Notes under the pieces: model-generated
Told to the model about the DNA's origin: nothing
Databases searched by the model: none
Seen by the model: only the letters and a program-made list of their open reading frames with translations
Part shown: positions 55,755 through 64,000 of the stretch, one piece after another
How the letters are laid out: the number at the start of each line of letters is the position of its first letter
Numbering within the stretch: position 1 is the stretch's first letter
Position numbers and translations under genes: made by a program
From: Nostoc sp. JL34
GTDB taxonomy: Bacteria; Cyanobacteriota; Cyanobacteriia; Cyanobacteriales; Nostocaceae
DNA length: 64,000 bases
Reading direction: 5' to 3'
NCBI RefSeq assembly: GCF_017114945.1
Contig: NZ_JABXKQ010000056.1
Coordinates: 62,001 to 126,000 of the forward strand

Positions 55755-56426
55755 CTATTGTTCTTTAAGTTGACCTTTGAATTCCTCTGATGTAACGTGA
55801 CCTTCCTGGGTGATGCTCTTTCGTTGCAGTACTTGCCATAAAGTCATGAACAGAATTTTCAGATCAAGTGATAGACTCCAGTGATCGATATACCAAACAT
55901 CTAACTGAAATTTTTTATTCCAAAATTGATCTAATGTGCGGCGACCATTAACTTGCGCCCAGCCAGTAATACCTGGCTTCACTTCATGACGACGTGCTTG
56001 TTTAGGGGTATAGCGGTCAAGATACTTTACTAATAATGGACGAGGGCCAACAAAACTCATGTCTCCTTTCAAGACATTCCAAAGTTGAGGTAATTCATCA
56101 AGACTAGTTTGACGCAGGAATTTACCAAAGGCTGTGAGGCGTTTTTCATCAGCAAGAAAATTACCTTCAGTATCTCGTGCATTAGTCATAGTACGGAATT
56201 TGTAAAAGTTGAAAATCCGAGCATTTTGACCGGGACGGGGTTGGGTGAAAATAACTGGGCTACCCATACGAAAATAAATAGCGATCGCTACACTCATGAG
56301 TAAAGGAAAAAGAAAAATCAAAGCGATCGCTGCCACAACTCTATCTAATATAGATTTGATTAATCTACTGTCTTTTTTTAAATTAACGCCCTGTAAATTA
56401 TGACGATGCATAGATACGTTTTTCAC
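55755..56426 (-). CDS. Undecaprenyl-phosphate sugar-1-phosphate transferase (PglC/EpsL type)
   Basis: A 223-residue monotopic phosphoglycosyl transferase. The N-terminal re-entrant helix is VVAAIALIFLFPLLMSVAIA. The catalytic Asp-Glu dyad is in TSLDELPQLWNVLKGDMSF, next to VGPRPLLVKYLDRY, then PGITGWAQVNGR and the C-terminal DVWYIDHWSLSLDLKIL. It starts polymer assembly by moving a sugar-1-phosphate from a UDP sugar to the lipid carrier at the inner membrane face. It lacks the long N-terminal domain of WcaJ/WbaP. It is in the middle of the EPS operon. Confidence 0.94.
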   Translation of the reverse strand: MKNVSMHRHNLQGVNLKKDSRLIKSILDRVVAAIALIFLFPLLMSVAIAIYFRMGSPVIFTQPRPGQNARIFNFYKFRTMTNARDTEGNFLADEKRLTAFGKFLRQTSLDELPQLWNVLKGDMSFVGPRPLLVKYLDRYTPKQARRHEVKPGITGWAQVNGRRTLDQFWNKKFQLDVWYIDHWSLSLDLKILFMTLWQVLQRKSITQEGHVTSEEFKGQLKEQ

Positions 56427-56462
56427 TCTGAAAATACTTCTAATCTCTAGTTTGCCTCAAAT

Positions 56463-57632
56463 TTATAAGTCTTGATAGTACTTATAAAGTCGTTCAAAAA
56501 CTAATTTTTCATCATATTCAACTTCCACCCGTTCACGGCCGTATTGACCATAAGCTTGTCGCAATTCATAGTTAGACAATAGTGTTTTTAAAGCCTCAGC
56601 TAACTTTTCACTATTTTGAGGTGGCACAATTAAACCTGTTTTTCCATGAATTACAGCTTCTCGACAGCCGCGAATATCTGTAGTAACAACTGGTAAACCC
56701 ATTGACATTGCTTCTAGGATAGATCGTGGTAGTCCTTCATGAGTGAATGTAGGCAGCACAAAGATATCTAACAGCCCTAAAAGTTCTGGTATATCTTGAC
56801 GTTCGCCTGTCAAAGTAACATGTTGCTCAATTCCTAGAGAGTGAATTTTTTTTATCAGTTCTGTGTGAAAAGGTTCAGGATCACTGCTGAGTTGAGAGCC
56901 TATCACCAGAACTTGCAAATTGGGGAAATCAGGCAGCAATTTCGCTGCTGCTTCAATCAAATATCCACTCCCTTTTTTCTGGGTTATACGCCCAATTGTG
57001 CCAATAATCAAGTCGGTATTATCAGGAATACTCAAGGATTTTCGTAATAAGCTTTGATGAGTAGAATTGAGGCGATGTCTACGATGGGCTACGCCTACGC
57101 GCTTAAAACGATTAATGTCTACACCGTTACCTAAATAATATATTTTTTCCAGCGGACAAAGACCTAACTTTTTAGCTGTGGCAATATCTTCATAATTTTG
57201 GGTAAGGATGAGATCGGTTATGAAAGCAGCAAGTTTCTCAACAATAAAATAAAAACGATATTGACTAGGTGAGGATTGATCGTGAAATGGAAAACCGTGA
57301 GCAGTGTAAACAATTCGTTTAACACCAGCCAGTTTCGCTGCAATGCGACCCAAGACAGCAGCAATAGGAGTATGGACGTGAACAAGGTCGTACTGATTCT
57401 TTTGAATTAATTGCGTCAGTTGATAAATACTTCTCAAATTCCAGATAGGAGATATCTGACGGTCAATTTGAATTGGATGAACTATATATCCTTGTTGTTG
57501 TAATTCTTCAACCTCTGAACCTGGAGAGCAAGCTATTTCAACTGACAGATTATGAGACAATAAGTAATCAATTTGAGGCCGTAAAAGCGTCTGGACAGTA
57601 CCTCCAATTGCACAAATATGCAGTATTTTCAT
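56463..57632 (-). CDS. Glycosyltransferase family 4 with a repeat-encoded insertion
   Basis: A 389-residue GT-B enzyme of the EpsD/PglA kind. N-domain: ICAIGGTVQTLLRPQIDYL and YDLVHVHTPIAAVLGRIAA. C-domain: IIGTIGRITQKKGSGYLIEAA, VLVIGSQLSSDPE, LPTFTHEGLPRSILEAMSMGLPV (EX7E motif) and GKTGLIVPPQN. Between GNGVDINRFK and LSIPDNTD sits RVGVAHRRHRLNSTHQ, encoded by a small dispersed repeat at 57078-57101 and its flanks. The start codon overlaps the epimerase stop by one base (TAATG), indicating coupled translation. Confidence 0.92.
   Translation of the reverse strand: MKILHICAIGGTVQTLLRPQIDYLLSHNLSVEIACSPGSEVEELQQQGYIVHPIQIDRQISPIWNLRSIYQLTQLIQKNQYDLVHVHTPIAAVLGRIAAKLAGVKRIVYTAHGFPFHDQSSPSQYRFYFIVEKLAAFITDLILTQNYEDIATAKKLGLCPLEKIYYLGNGVDINRFKRVGVAHRRHRLNSTHQSLLRKSLSIPDNTDLIIGTIGRITQKKGSGYLIEAAAKLLPDFPNLQVLVIGSQLSSDPEPFHTELIKKIHSLGIEQHVTLTGERQDIPELLGLLDIFVLPTFTHEGLPRSILEAMSMGLPVVTTDIRGCREAVIHGKTGLIVPPQNSEKLAEALKTLLSNYELRQAYGQYGRERVEVEYDEKLVFERLYKYYQDL
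57078..57101. repeat. Small dispersed repeat inside the GT4 gene
   Basis: A 24-base core starting TCTACGATGGGCT and ending TACGCG, matching 60500-60523 at 22 of 24 positions. It lies in frame inside a coding region and encodes part of RVGVAHRRHR. Confidence 0.8.
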
Positions 57633-58684
57633 TATTTATTACTCCCCACCCTCACCCAGGAGTTTTGAGTTAATCGAGTATTAGCGTTCTGATAATAAGA
57701 ACAATACCAAGCTACAAAACGTCCAATTCCTACCTCAATAGTTGTGCTAGGTCTAAAGCCTACATCCTTGACTAGATCATCAACATCCGCATAGGTGACG
57801 GGGACATCACCAGGTTGCAAAGGGAGCAAATTCTTTTCTGCTTTCATCCCCAAACAGTCTTCCAGCACTTCTATGAAGCGCATTAATTCAACTGGTTGAT
57901 TGTTACCTATATTGTAAATCTTATAAGCAGCTTTACTCGTTCCTGGGTCGGTTGCATCTCCTGTATTTGACTCAGGAATTTTATCCATCACCCGGATAAT
58001 ACCCTCTACAATGTCGTCAATATATGTAAAATCTCGGCACATCCTCCCGTAATTAAAGACATCAATCGGCTGGTTTGACAAAATTGCCTTAGTGAATAAA
58101 AACAGCGCCATATCTGGACGTCCCCACGGCCCATAGACAGTAAAGAAGCGGAGTCCAGTTGTTGGTAAACCATATAAATGGCTATAACTATGAGCCATTA
58201 ACTCGTTAGCTTTTTTAGTTGCAGCATATAAACTAACTGGATGGTCTACATTGTCATGAATAGAAAAGGGTGTTTTAGTATTAGCACCATAGACAGAACT
58301 AGAAGAAGCAAATACCAAGTGTTGGACGCCTGAATGGCGACAACCTTCCAAGATGTTAATAAAGCCTACTAAGTTGCTATCTACATATACATGAGGGTTC
58401 TTGATGGAGTATCGGACACCAGCCTGAGCTGCTAAGTTAACCACCACATCAAACCGTTGTTCAGCAAACAGTTGAGCTATAGCTACTGAGTCTGCCAAAT
58501 CCAGTTGATAAAAACTAAAACTTGAGTTTTCCTCTAGTTGAGCTAAACGGTCTTTTTTCAGCAGGACATCGTAGTAATCATTTAGGTTATCTAGACCAAC
58601 AACCTCATCACCTCTGGTCAATAGGCGTTGGCTGAGGTGAAAACCAATAAAACCAGCAGCACCAGTGACTAAAACCTTGACCAT
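57632..58684 (-). CDS. NAD-dependent UDP-sugar 4-epimerase (UDP-glucuronate epimerase type)
   Basis: A 350-residue extended short-chain dehydrogenase. NAD-binding: [17 protein letters not shown]. Catalytic: [15 protein letters not shown] and [21 protein letters not shown] (YxxxK). Further: [21 protein letters not shown], typical of UDP-glucuronate 4-epimerases (CapI/LspL), and [15 protein letters not shown]. It should turn UDP-glucuronate or UDP-GlcNAcA into the galacto form, using the product of the neighbouring dehydrogenase 10 bases upstream, much as TviC follows TviB. It overlaps the next gene by one base. Confidence 0.93.
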   Translation of the reverse strand: MVKVLVTGAAGFIGFHLSQRLLTRGDEVVGLDNLNDYYDVLLKKDRLAQLEENSSFSFYQLDLADSVAIAQLFAEQRFDVVVNLAAQAGVRYSIKNPHVYVDSNLVGFINILEGCRHSGVQHLVFASSSSVYGANTKTPFSIHDNVDHPVSLYAATKKANELMAHSYSHLYGLPTTGLRFFTVYGPWGRPDMALFLFTKAILSNQPIDVFNYGRMCRDFTYIDDIVEGIIRVMDKIPESNTGDATDPGTSKAAYKIYNIGNNQPVELMRFIEVLEDCLGMKAEKNLLPLQPGDVPVTYADVDDLVKDVGFRPSTTIEVGIGRFVAWYCSYYQNANTRLTQNSWVRVGSNK

Positions 58685-58694
58685 GATGTTTTCC

Positions 58695-59975
58695 CTATAA
58701 GCTCCAGTAATGAATATGGGGTGGTAGTGTAGCTTGGCTAAAAATGGACTTGATATCCATCAACACTCCACCTGGATGCAAGCAGTTAAAAAGTTGTTCG
58801 CAAGGCATATCTAAGTAAGCCTGATGACTGACTGCAAGTATTACCCCGTCTAAATCAGACAGATTATGCCAATCTACTAAATGAATCCCATATTCCTGCT
58901 GTGCTTCATCGGGATCTACCAGAGGATCGTGTAAGAGTGGTTCAATACCGAATTGCTGCAATTCTGCCACGATATCTGGTATGCGACTATTACGAATGTC
59001 GGGTACATTTTCTTTAAAGGTAAGACCAAGAATTCCTACCCGTGCTTCTTTAATCGACAGGTTAGCTTCAACTAAGAGTTTGACAAAACGCTGACCGAGG
59101 TAAGTACCCATACTGTCGTTAATTCGACGACCGGCTAGGATGACTTCGGGATGGTATCCCAATTCTTCTGCCTTGGTAGTTAGATAGTAGGGGTCAACTC
59201 CAATGCAGTGACCACCAACAAGTCCTGGGGTGAATGGCAAAAAGTTCCATTTAGTGTTTGCAGCTGCTAAAACATCGTGGGTGCGGATACCGATGCGATC
59301 GCATATTAGCGCCAGTTCATTCATCAAAGCAATATTTAAGTCTCGCTGGGTATTCTCAATCACTTTGGCAGCCTCAGCTACTTTAATTGAGGAGGTGCGA
59401 TAGACTCCTGCATCAATAATGGCTGTGTAAATGCTTGCAACTCGTTCCAGAGTTTCTGCATCTTCCCCAGCTACCACTTTGACAATCTTTTCCAGTGTAT
59501 GAGCGTTGTCACCCGGATTAATCCGTTCTGGAGAGTAGCCCAGCTTGAAATCAACACCTACCTTTAAGCCTGATACCTTTGCCAAAGTTGCTCCGCAGAT
59601 ATCCTCTGTTACCCCTGGATAGACTGTGGATTCGTACACCACAATTGCTCCAGGTTGTAGCACTTTACCGACGAGTTCGGAGGCTTTAATCAGCAAGGTG
59701 AGGTCAGGATTATGGTTGCGGTCAACTGGGGTTGGTACAGCAATCACAAAAAAGTTTGTATCTACTAGATCATAGAGGTCTGAAGTGATGATTAGACTAG
59801 AATTGATTAACTCATCAGTGGAGATTTGACCTGTGCGATCGCTACCTTGCTTTAAACTTTTAACTTTCTCTAAATTGATATCAAATCCAATAGTATGAGG
59901 AAATCTTTTAGCAAATGCCAGGGCAACGGGTAGACCAACGTAGCCAAGACCAATAACTGCAATGCGGTTGCTCAT
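58695..59975 (-). CDS. Nucleotide-sugar 6-dehydrogenase (TviB/WbpO type)
   Basis: A 426-residue UDP-glucose/UDP-HexNAc dehydrogenase family member. NAD-binding: [20 protein letters not shown]. Substrate/catalytic: [46 protein letters not shown] and the active-site Cys in [23 protein letters not shown] (consecutive blocks). The C-domain has [15 protein letters not shown]. The DIRNSR and [11 protein letters not shown] style is that of UDP-GlcNAc/GalNAc dehydrogenases, so the product is probably a UDP-HexNAc uronic acid. With the epimerase it supplies an acidic sugar that could be amidated by the asnB-like gene. Confidence 0.93.
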   Translation of the reverse strand: MSNRIAVIGLGYVGLPVALAFAKRFPHTIGFDINLEKVKSLKQGSDRTGQISTDELINSSLIITSDLYDLVDTNFFVIAVPTPVDRNHNPDLTLLIKASELVGKVLQPGAIVVYESTVYPGVTEDICGATLAKVSGLKVGVDFKLGYSPERINPGDNAHTLEKIVKVVAGEDAETLERVASIYTAIIDAGVYRTSSIKVAEAAKVIENTQRDLNIALMNELALICDRIGIRTHDVLAAANTKWNFLPFTPGLVGGHCIGVDPYYLTTKAEELGYHPEVILAGRRINDSMGTYLGQRFVKLLVEANLSIKEARVGILGLTFKENVPDIRNSRIPDIVAELQQFGIEPLLHDPLVDPDEAQQEYGIHLVDWHNLSDLDGVILAVSHQAYLDMPCEQLFNCLHPGGVLMDIKSIFSQATLPPHIHYWSL

Positions 59976-60364
59976 AGCTCAACAGAAGCATGTTTTGAAT
60001 ATACGAAATTTGACCATTGTTATTTATCAAAAAGACAAATATTTTGAGAATTGAAATAACCCTTATTCGGACAGGTTAAAACTTGCAATCAGGTAATACA
60101 GCAGTCTTATTGATTTCTATCTCAATTTTGTAACACTTTTTTCTTTGAGTCATGCCAACTTGGCGCAGCTTCTACAAATAAAAAGACATAACCGCATCTA
60201 TTTAATTGTTTGGCTGTAGTTATTATTGCTTTTGAGATTTTTACTGGTTCATATACTCTGTCAAGGAATAATTGACGATGCTATATCTATATTTTAATTA
60301 TTAGAATCAAGAATCTCCCAATTGTAAACTAACGCGATTGCTCAGTTTCACAGTCAGGAGAGGA
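59976..60364. other. 389-bp spacer within the EPS locus
   Basis: AT-rich, no gene seen. It may hold a separate promoter for the dehydrogenase-to-kinase part of the operon, since other gaps in the cluster are mostly below 100 bases. Confidence 0.45.
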
Positions 60365-62023
60365 TCAATAAGAAGAAAGTTTCTCTATTTCTTCACCCAA
60401 CTGTCGCCGGACTGATTCCAGCAGATTTGGATCTCGCGTCCAGTTTTTCCAGTCAAGACCGACACGCCTAGCTAATCGAAGCCCCCATTCTTGGTGATAT
60501 CTACGATGGGCTGCGCTTACGCGACTTTTGAAGATTTCGAGATATTCGTAATCTTCTACCCCTTCTCTGATCCATTTGAGTCTCATGGAAGGGACAACTC
60601 CTTTCAAACCAACCTGTTTACCAGGATAAAACAACATCCCTTCACCAGGATAATAGTCTTTTTCCTGGGAATAAGTTTGAACGTCCTTCCACGGATCTTT
60701 TGTCCATAGGTCAACTCGCCAGTATAAAATCCCTGTCAGTCCCAGGCTTTGGCTAATGAAGCCTGGATGAATTCTGTAGTTGATTGGTTCAAAGTCTATC
60801 TGCCATTTAGGAGAGTACCCATCCTGTACCAAAGCATTGTAAGACCAAACTTTGTCTCCTTTTTGTAGAACGTCAGATATTTGTTTTGGAGCCTCATCAT
60901 AGGATTCTGGTAATACTACCCAGATATCTATAGCTGAACGTCCAGTACCGGAACCATCATCATAAAGTGCAGGTGTAGGAGTCATTGCTAAGGCAGTTGC
61001 GATTCCAGCCTGGTGAAAATTTTGCGCCCATTGTTTCACTGGTTTAATCAGACTTGGACAGTTATCAATCTCATCAGCATATCTAGTGTAGAGAAATAGA
61101 CCAGATTCATGTTTAGCAGCAGTAGTTTTAATCTTATTGATAGAAGGGGCTGAAGCCATTTTGCAAGTACTAACATTAGCCCCGCTCCAAAAGGGAAGAC
61201 TTCGGGAACGAAGTCCCCACTGCTTCATTAATTCCGGTTCATCTACTGGGTTAAAATGTGCATCTGGCATTAACTTATGTTTGAGAAGTTCTACCATATC
61301 GCTTTTATCTTGATGTTCATAGAATGTAAACTCAGAATTGAGCGATGGTTTTATCGGTAACTCAAAATTCCAAACTTTAAGGTGGATTTTGCCTGTAACA
61401 TCTCCTTGGTCACTGCTAACAGTGAAAGTGCCATAATATTGACCGGCTTGAGTGTCGCGAGGTACAAATATATCTACCCAAATAGGTTGGTTATTCCTAG
61501 CTTTGAGGTTGAATGGAACTGCATCTAATTCAGCACCTTTAATATCTCCTTTATTTTCAGGATTATTAAACGGAATTAGTCCATCAGCATACCATCCAGT
61601 ACCTAAAGGTGGATTGGTACTGCCTTTTTTGTTAGGACTAGAATGAGTAACATGAACGTAATGTTCTCTATAGAGTGTAATGTTAGTCTTGGGGATTATT
61701 TGATTGTTTGGCCCAGATAAGTTGGAGACTGAAACGTTGACGTTTGTCAGACCACTATTGGGTGCGTGAATTCCTATCTGAAAAGGCTCATATTCCCCAC
61801 GGGCCGCATACAAATCAATGCTATTTTTATTTTTTGCTAGGTCTTCTCGCTTTATCCTTTCTAAATTTGAAGTCACCCATACAAAGGGACGATCGGCTAA
61901 AAATGAGTTCTTTGCTAATAGATCGATACTTGAACAAGCAAATACAGTAAATACTGTTAATAGCATCCAGACAAGAAGTTTTAACCTGCTAATAAATCTT
62001 GTTTTTCTATTATAAAGAGACAT
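60365..62023 (-). CDS. DUF4091 glycoside-hydrolase-like lipoprotein
   Basis: A 552-residue protein. The N-terminus is basic with a hydrophobic core (LKLLVWMLLTVFTVFACSS) whose VFAC suggests a lipobox. A beta-sandwich follows (residues about 45-235, NSIDLYAARGEYEPFQIGIHA... DIFVPRDTQAGQYYGTFTV), then a barrel-like region and the conserved DUF4091 end (GLTGILYWRVDLW, EGMLFYPG, SMRLKWIREGVEDYEYLEI). Such proteins are predicted glycosidases or polysaccharide-processing enzymes; the catalytic residues are not assigned. After EIFK lies SRVSAAHRRYHQE, from a small dispersed repeat. It lies between asnB and the sugar dehydrogenase. Confidence 0.85.
   Translation of the reverse strand: MSLYNRKTRFISRLKLLVWMLLTVFTVFACSSIDLLAKNSFLADRPFVWVTSNLERIKREDLAKNKNSIDLYAARGEYEPFQIGIHAPNSGLTNVNVSVSNLSGPNNQIIPKTNITLYREHYVHVTHSSPNKKGSTNPPLGTGWYADGLIPFNNPENKGDIKGAELDAVPFNLKARNNQPIWVDIFVPRDTQAGQYYGTFTVSSDQGDVTGKIHLKVWNFELPIKPSLNSEFTFYEHQDKSDMVELLKHKLMPDAHFNPVDEPELMKQWGLRSRSLPFWSGANVSTCKMASAPSINKIKTTAAKHESGLFLYTRYADEIDNCPSLIKPVKQWAQNFHQAGIATALAMTPTPALYDDGSGTGRSAIDIWVVLPESYDEAPKQISDVLQKGDKVWSYNALVQDGYSPKWQIDFEPINYRIHPGFISQSLGLTGILYWRVDLWTKDPWKDVQTYSQEKDYYPGEGMLFYPGKQVGLKGVVPSMRLKWIREGVEDYEYLEIFKSRVSAAHRRYHQEWGLRLARRVGLDWKNWTRDPNLLESVRRQLGEEIEKLSSY
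60500..60523. repeat. Small dispersed repeat inside the DUF4091 gene
   Basis: Second copy of the element at 57078-57101, also in a coding region and in the same orientation and reading frame, giving RVSAAHRRYH. Confidence 0.8.
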
Positions 62024-62171
62024 TTTAACTTCTCCTGATTGAAATATTTGTTAATCCAGTATTTCATTAATTCATAGCGAATTTTGTTAGAAAAACTCCG
62101 TGTTGCGCTTACTTTGCGTGCCTACCCTGCGCGTTGAAAATCGCTATGTTGATTGAGAATGCTGCAAGAAT

Positions 62172-64000
62172 TTAATGGTTTTCTTCTAACCACGCCTGAA
62201 ACATCAACACATCCCACAAATAATTTTGCCAGTCTCGCTCAGATGAAAGATGTTCTGCCCATTTTTGGCGAATCGGCTGCGGATTCAAAAATCCTTCTTG
62301 CTGTAGCCGATGTTCATCTAGTAAGGCTTCTGCCCAGTCTCGCAAAGGAACGCGCAACCAACTATCAATCGGCATCCCAAACCCCATTTTGGGGCGCTCA
62401 ATCAGGTTTTGAGGTACATACTTGTACAAAATCTGACGCAATAGCCACTTACCCTGACCGTTACGGATTTTCATGGACATAGGTATGCGCCAAGCTAATT
62501 CCACTACGCGGTGATCTAAAAATGGTATCCGACTTTCTAAGCTCACACCCATACTGGCTCGATCAACTTTGACCAGGATATCGTCTGGAAGATAATTTAC
62601 CGTGTCGTGGTACATCATCTGTTGAATGAAGTCGGGTAACTGCGTTAATTGGTGGCGATCGCTATAATTCATCAAAGGCTTTAAACTATTTACTATTAAT
62701 GCTTCTCGCTCTTTCCAATGAGAAATCATGCTTGTGTATAAAGCTTTGGTATCAGAAACAGCCAAAATTTCCGCAATCCAGTGCAATTTATCCCCAGGAG
62801 TAGGTTGCTTGAGTTTAGCTGGTAGTAAGCCATGAAAGTTAGCCAAACCCCGATTCCAAGTTTGAGGCGATAAGCTAGACAGGGAGCGTGCAACAGCTTG
62901 ACGCAGCGTTGGAGGTATCCAGCCAATCTTTTGCCAAGTGCTGCGACCCCAAAAATAGCGTTTGTACCCTGCAAAGAGTTCATCGCCGCCATCCCCGGAA
63001 AGACTGACTGTTACATGCTGTTTTGCAAGCTGGGATATTAAGAAAGTTGGAATCTGGGAACTGTCGGAGAAGGGTTCATCGTAAAGTGTCGGCAGCTTGG
63101 GGATGACAGCAAGTGCATCTTTTGGGGTTACATAAAGTTCTGTATGGTCTGTGCCTAAGTGCTGTGCTACTGCTTTAGCATAATGTGCCTCATTGTAGCT
63201 ATCTTCATCAAAACCGATGGTAAATGTTTTCACCGATTGGCTACTTTGAGCCTGCATTAGGGCTACTACTGTGGAAGAGTCAACCCCTCCTGAAAGGAAG
63301 GCTCCTAAAGGCACATCTGCAACCATGCGTAGTCCGACTGCATCTTGTAATAACGCCTCCATCTGTGTTACAGCTTCTATTTCCGAGCCGATGAAGGGTT
63401 GATTAACACCCAACTCGGCGGCTTTGAGTGCAGACCAGTAGGGTACAGGATTGGGATGAGCATCCATACCGTTCCAAGTGAGGACTGTTCCCGGTGGTAA
63501 CTTATAGATGCCTTCGTAGATTGAATAGGGTGCAGGTACGTAGTTATTTCGGAGAAACACTGCTAAGGCATCACGATTGATTTTTGCCTGGAAAGCGGGA
63601 TGGACTTTCAGAGCTTTTAGCTCAGAGCCAAATAAAAAGGTTTGACCCATCCAACCATAATAGACAGGTTTTTCACCCAAGCGATCGCGCCCTAAATGCA
63701 AAATTCGCTCTTGACGATCCCACAAGGCAAAAGCAAACATCCCATTAAAGCGCCCAAGTGCCTCATGTAATCCCCACTGACTAAAACTAGCCAACATCAC
63801 CTCAGTATCAGAACGTCCCCGAAAATGATGCCCTAGTACTTCAAGTTGCCGCTTTAACTCCAAAAAGTTATAAATCTCGCCATTAAAAACAATTACATAC
63901 CGACCATTCGCAGATATCATCGGCTGATGTCCTTCTGGCGAAAGGTCTACAATCGCTAGTCGTCGATGTCCCAAAGCGATCCCTATCTCTGCATCAACCC
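62172..64000 (-). CDS. asnB: Asparagine-synthase-like glutamine amidotransferase (partial)
   Basis: At least 608 residues; the frame runs through the window edge (VDAEIGIALGHRRLAIVDLS), so the N-terminal MCG and catalytic Cys lie outside. The class II glutaminase domain shows GHQPMISANGRYVIVFNGEIYNFLEL and RDRLGEKPVYYG; the synthetase domain has the PP-loop FLSGGVDSSTVVALM, LSGDGGDELFAGYKRYFWG and KVDRASMGVSLESRIPFLDH. In polysaccharide loci, enzymes of this kind often amidate uronic acids or related sugars instead of making asparagine; the setting here favours that. It is the first gene seen of the minus-strand EPS operon. Confidence 0.92.
   Translation of the reverse strand, partial: VDAEIGIALGHRRLAIVDLSPEGHQPMISANGRYVIVFNGEIYNFLELKRQLEVLGHHFRGRSDTEVMLASFSQWGLHEALGRFNGMFAFALWDRQERILHLGRDRLGEKPVYYGWMGQTFLFGSELKALKVHPAFQAKINRDALAVFLRNNYVPAPYSIYEGIYKLPPGTVLTWNGMDAHPNPVPYWSALKAAELGVNQPFIGSEIEAVTQMEALLQDAVGLRMVADVPLGAFLSGGVDSSTVVALMQAQSSQSVKTFTIGFDEDSYNEAHYAKAVAQHLGTDHTELYVTPKDALAVIPKLPTLYDEPFSDSSQIPTFLISQLAKQHVTVSLSGDGGDELFAGYKRYFWGRSTWQKIGWIPPTLRQAVARSLSSLSPQTWNRGLANFHGLLPAKLKQPTPGDKLHWIAEILAVSDTKALYTSMISHWKEREALIVNSLKPLMNYSDRHQLTQLPDFIQQMMYHDTVNYLPDDILVKVDRASMGVSLESRIPFLDHRVVELAWRIPMSMKIRNGQGKWLLRQILYKYVPQNLIERPKMGFGMPIDSWLRVPLRDWAEALLDEHRLQQEGFLNPQPIRQKWAEHLSSERDWQNYLWDVLMFQAWLEENH

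Overview
The window comes from a cyanobacterium, most probably a filamentous heterocyst-forming member of the Nostocales (Nostoc-like). The evidence is the frequent HIP1-type octamer GCGATCGC in coding sequence, heptanucleotide tandem repeats (STRR type) and small dispersed repeats in many spacers, an IctB homologue, a photosynthetic Gap2-type GAPDH, a TLP40-like lumenal cyclophilin, a cyanoexosortase, and the cyanobacterial order rplS-trnW-secE-nusG-rplK-rplA-rplJ-rplL. No rRNA, CRISPR array or prophage was seen.

Positions 1-25,000 are mostly chromosomal housekeeping: a secreted methyltransferase and an ABM-fold protein, a DUF155/RMD1 protein, a peroxiredoxin-like protein, a PlsC-type acyltransferase, proS (with an unusual insertion in the editing domain), a GerMN protein, an ArsR regulator, accB-efp, a TLP40-like cyclophilin, a Uma2 protein, thiL, gap2, nadD, murC-murB, a YbaB protein, a low-molecular-weight phosphatase, an Rre1/Ycf29-like response regulator, smpB, a WGxxGxxG protein, ictB, and a histidine-kinase-like protein that has lost its phospho-acceptor His.

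Positions 25,600-43,600 form a surface and export region. A DegT aminotransferase is followed by cyanoexosortase B and its partner protein, a Wza-like exporter with an internal duplication, and a GumC/Wzc-like protein. Then come two tandem rhomboid proteases, a TPR gene interrupted by a 99-bp TA-flanked MITE-like element, a predicted PEP-CTERM substrate, a GT4, a 1410-residue DUF4347/beta-helix/RTX protein and a GT2.

Positions 43,800-48,200 hold the rplS to rplL cluster, with tRNA-Trp(CCA) and an L10 leader. An IS element follows (48,429-50,126, 6-bp target duplication). Its transposase carries one in-frame stop.

Positions 50,174-64,000 form a long minus-strand exopolysaccharide operon, transcribed from an asparagine-synthase-like amidotransferase (cut by the window edge) through a DUF4091 lipoprotein, nucleotide-sugar dehydrogenase, epimerase, GT4, phosphoglycosyl transferase, two GNAT-fold acyltransferases (one FemAB-like) and DegT aminotransferase to a Wzc-type tyrosine kinase. 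With the exosortase, Wza and PEP-CTERM genes about 20 kb away, this gene content resembles proteobacterial exosortase/EPS loci. It suggests a cell-surface polysaccharide carrying an N-acylated or aminoacylated amino sugar, coupled to protein sorting.
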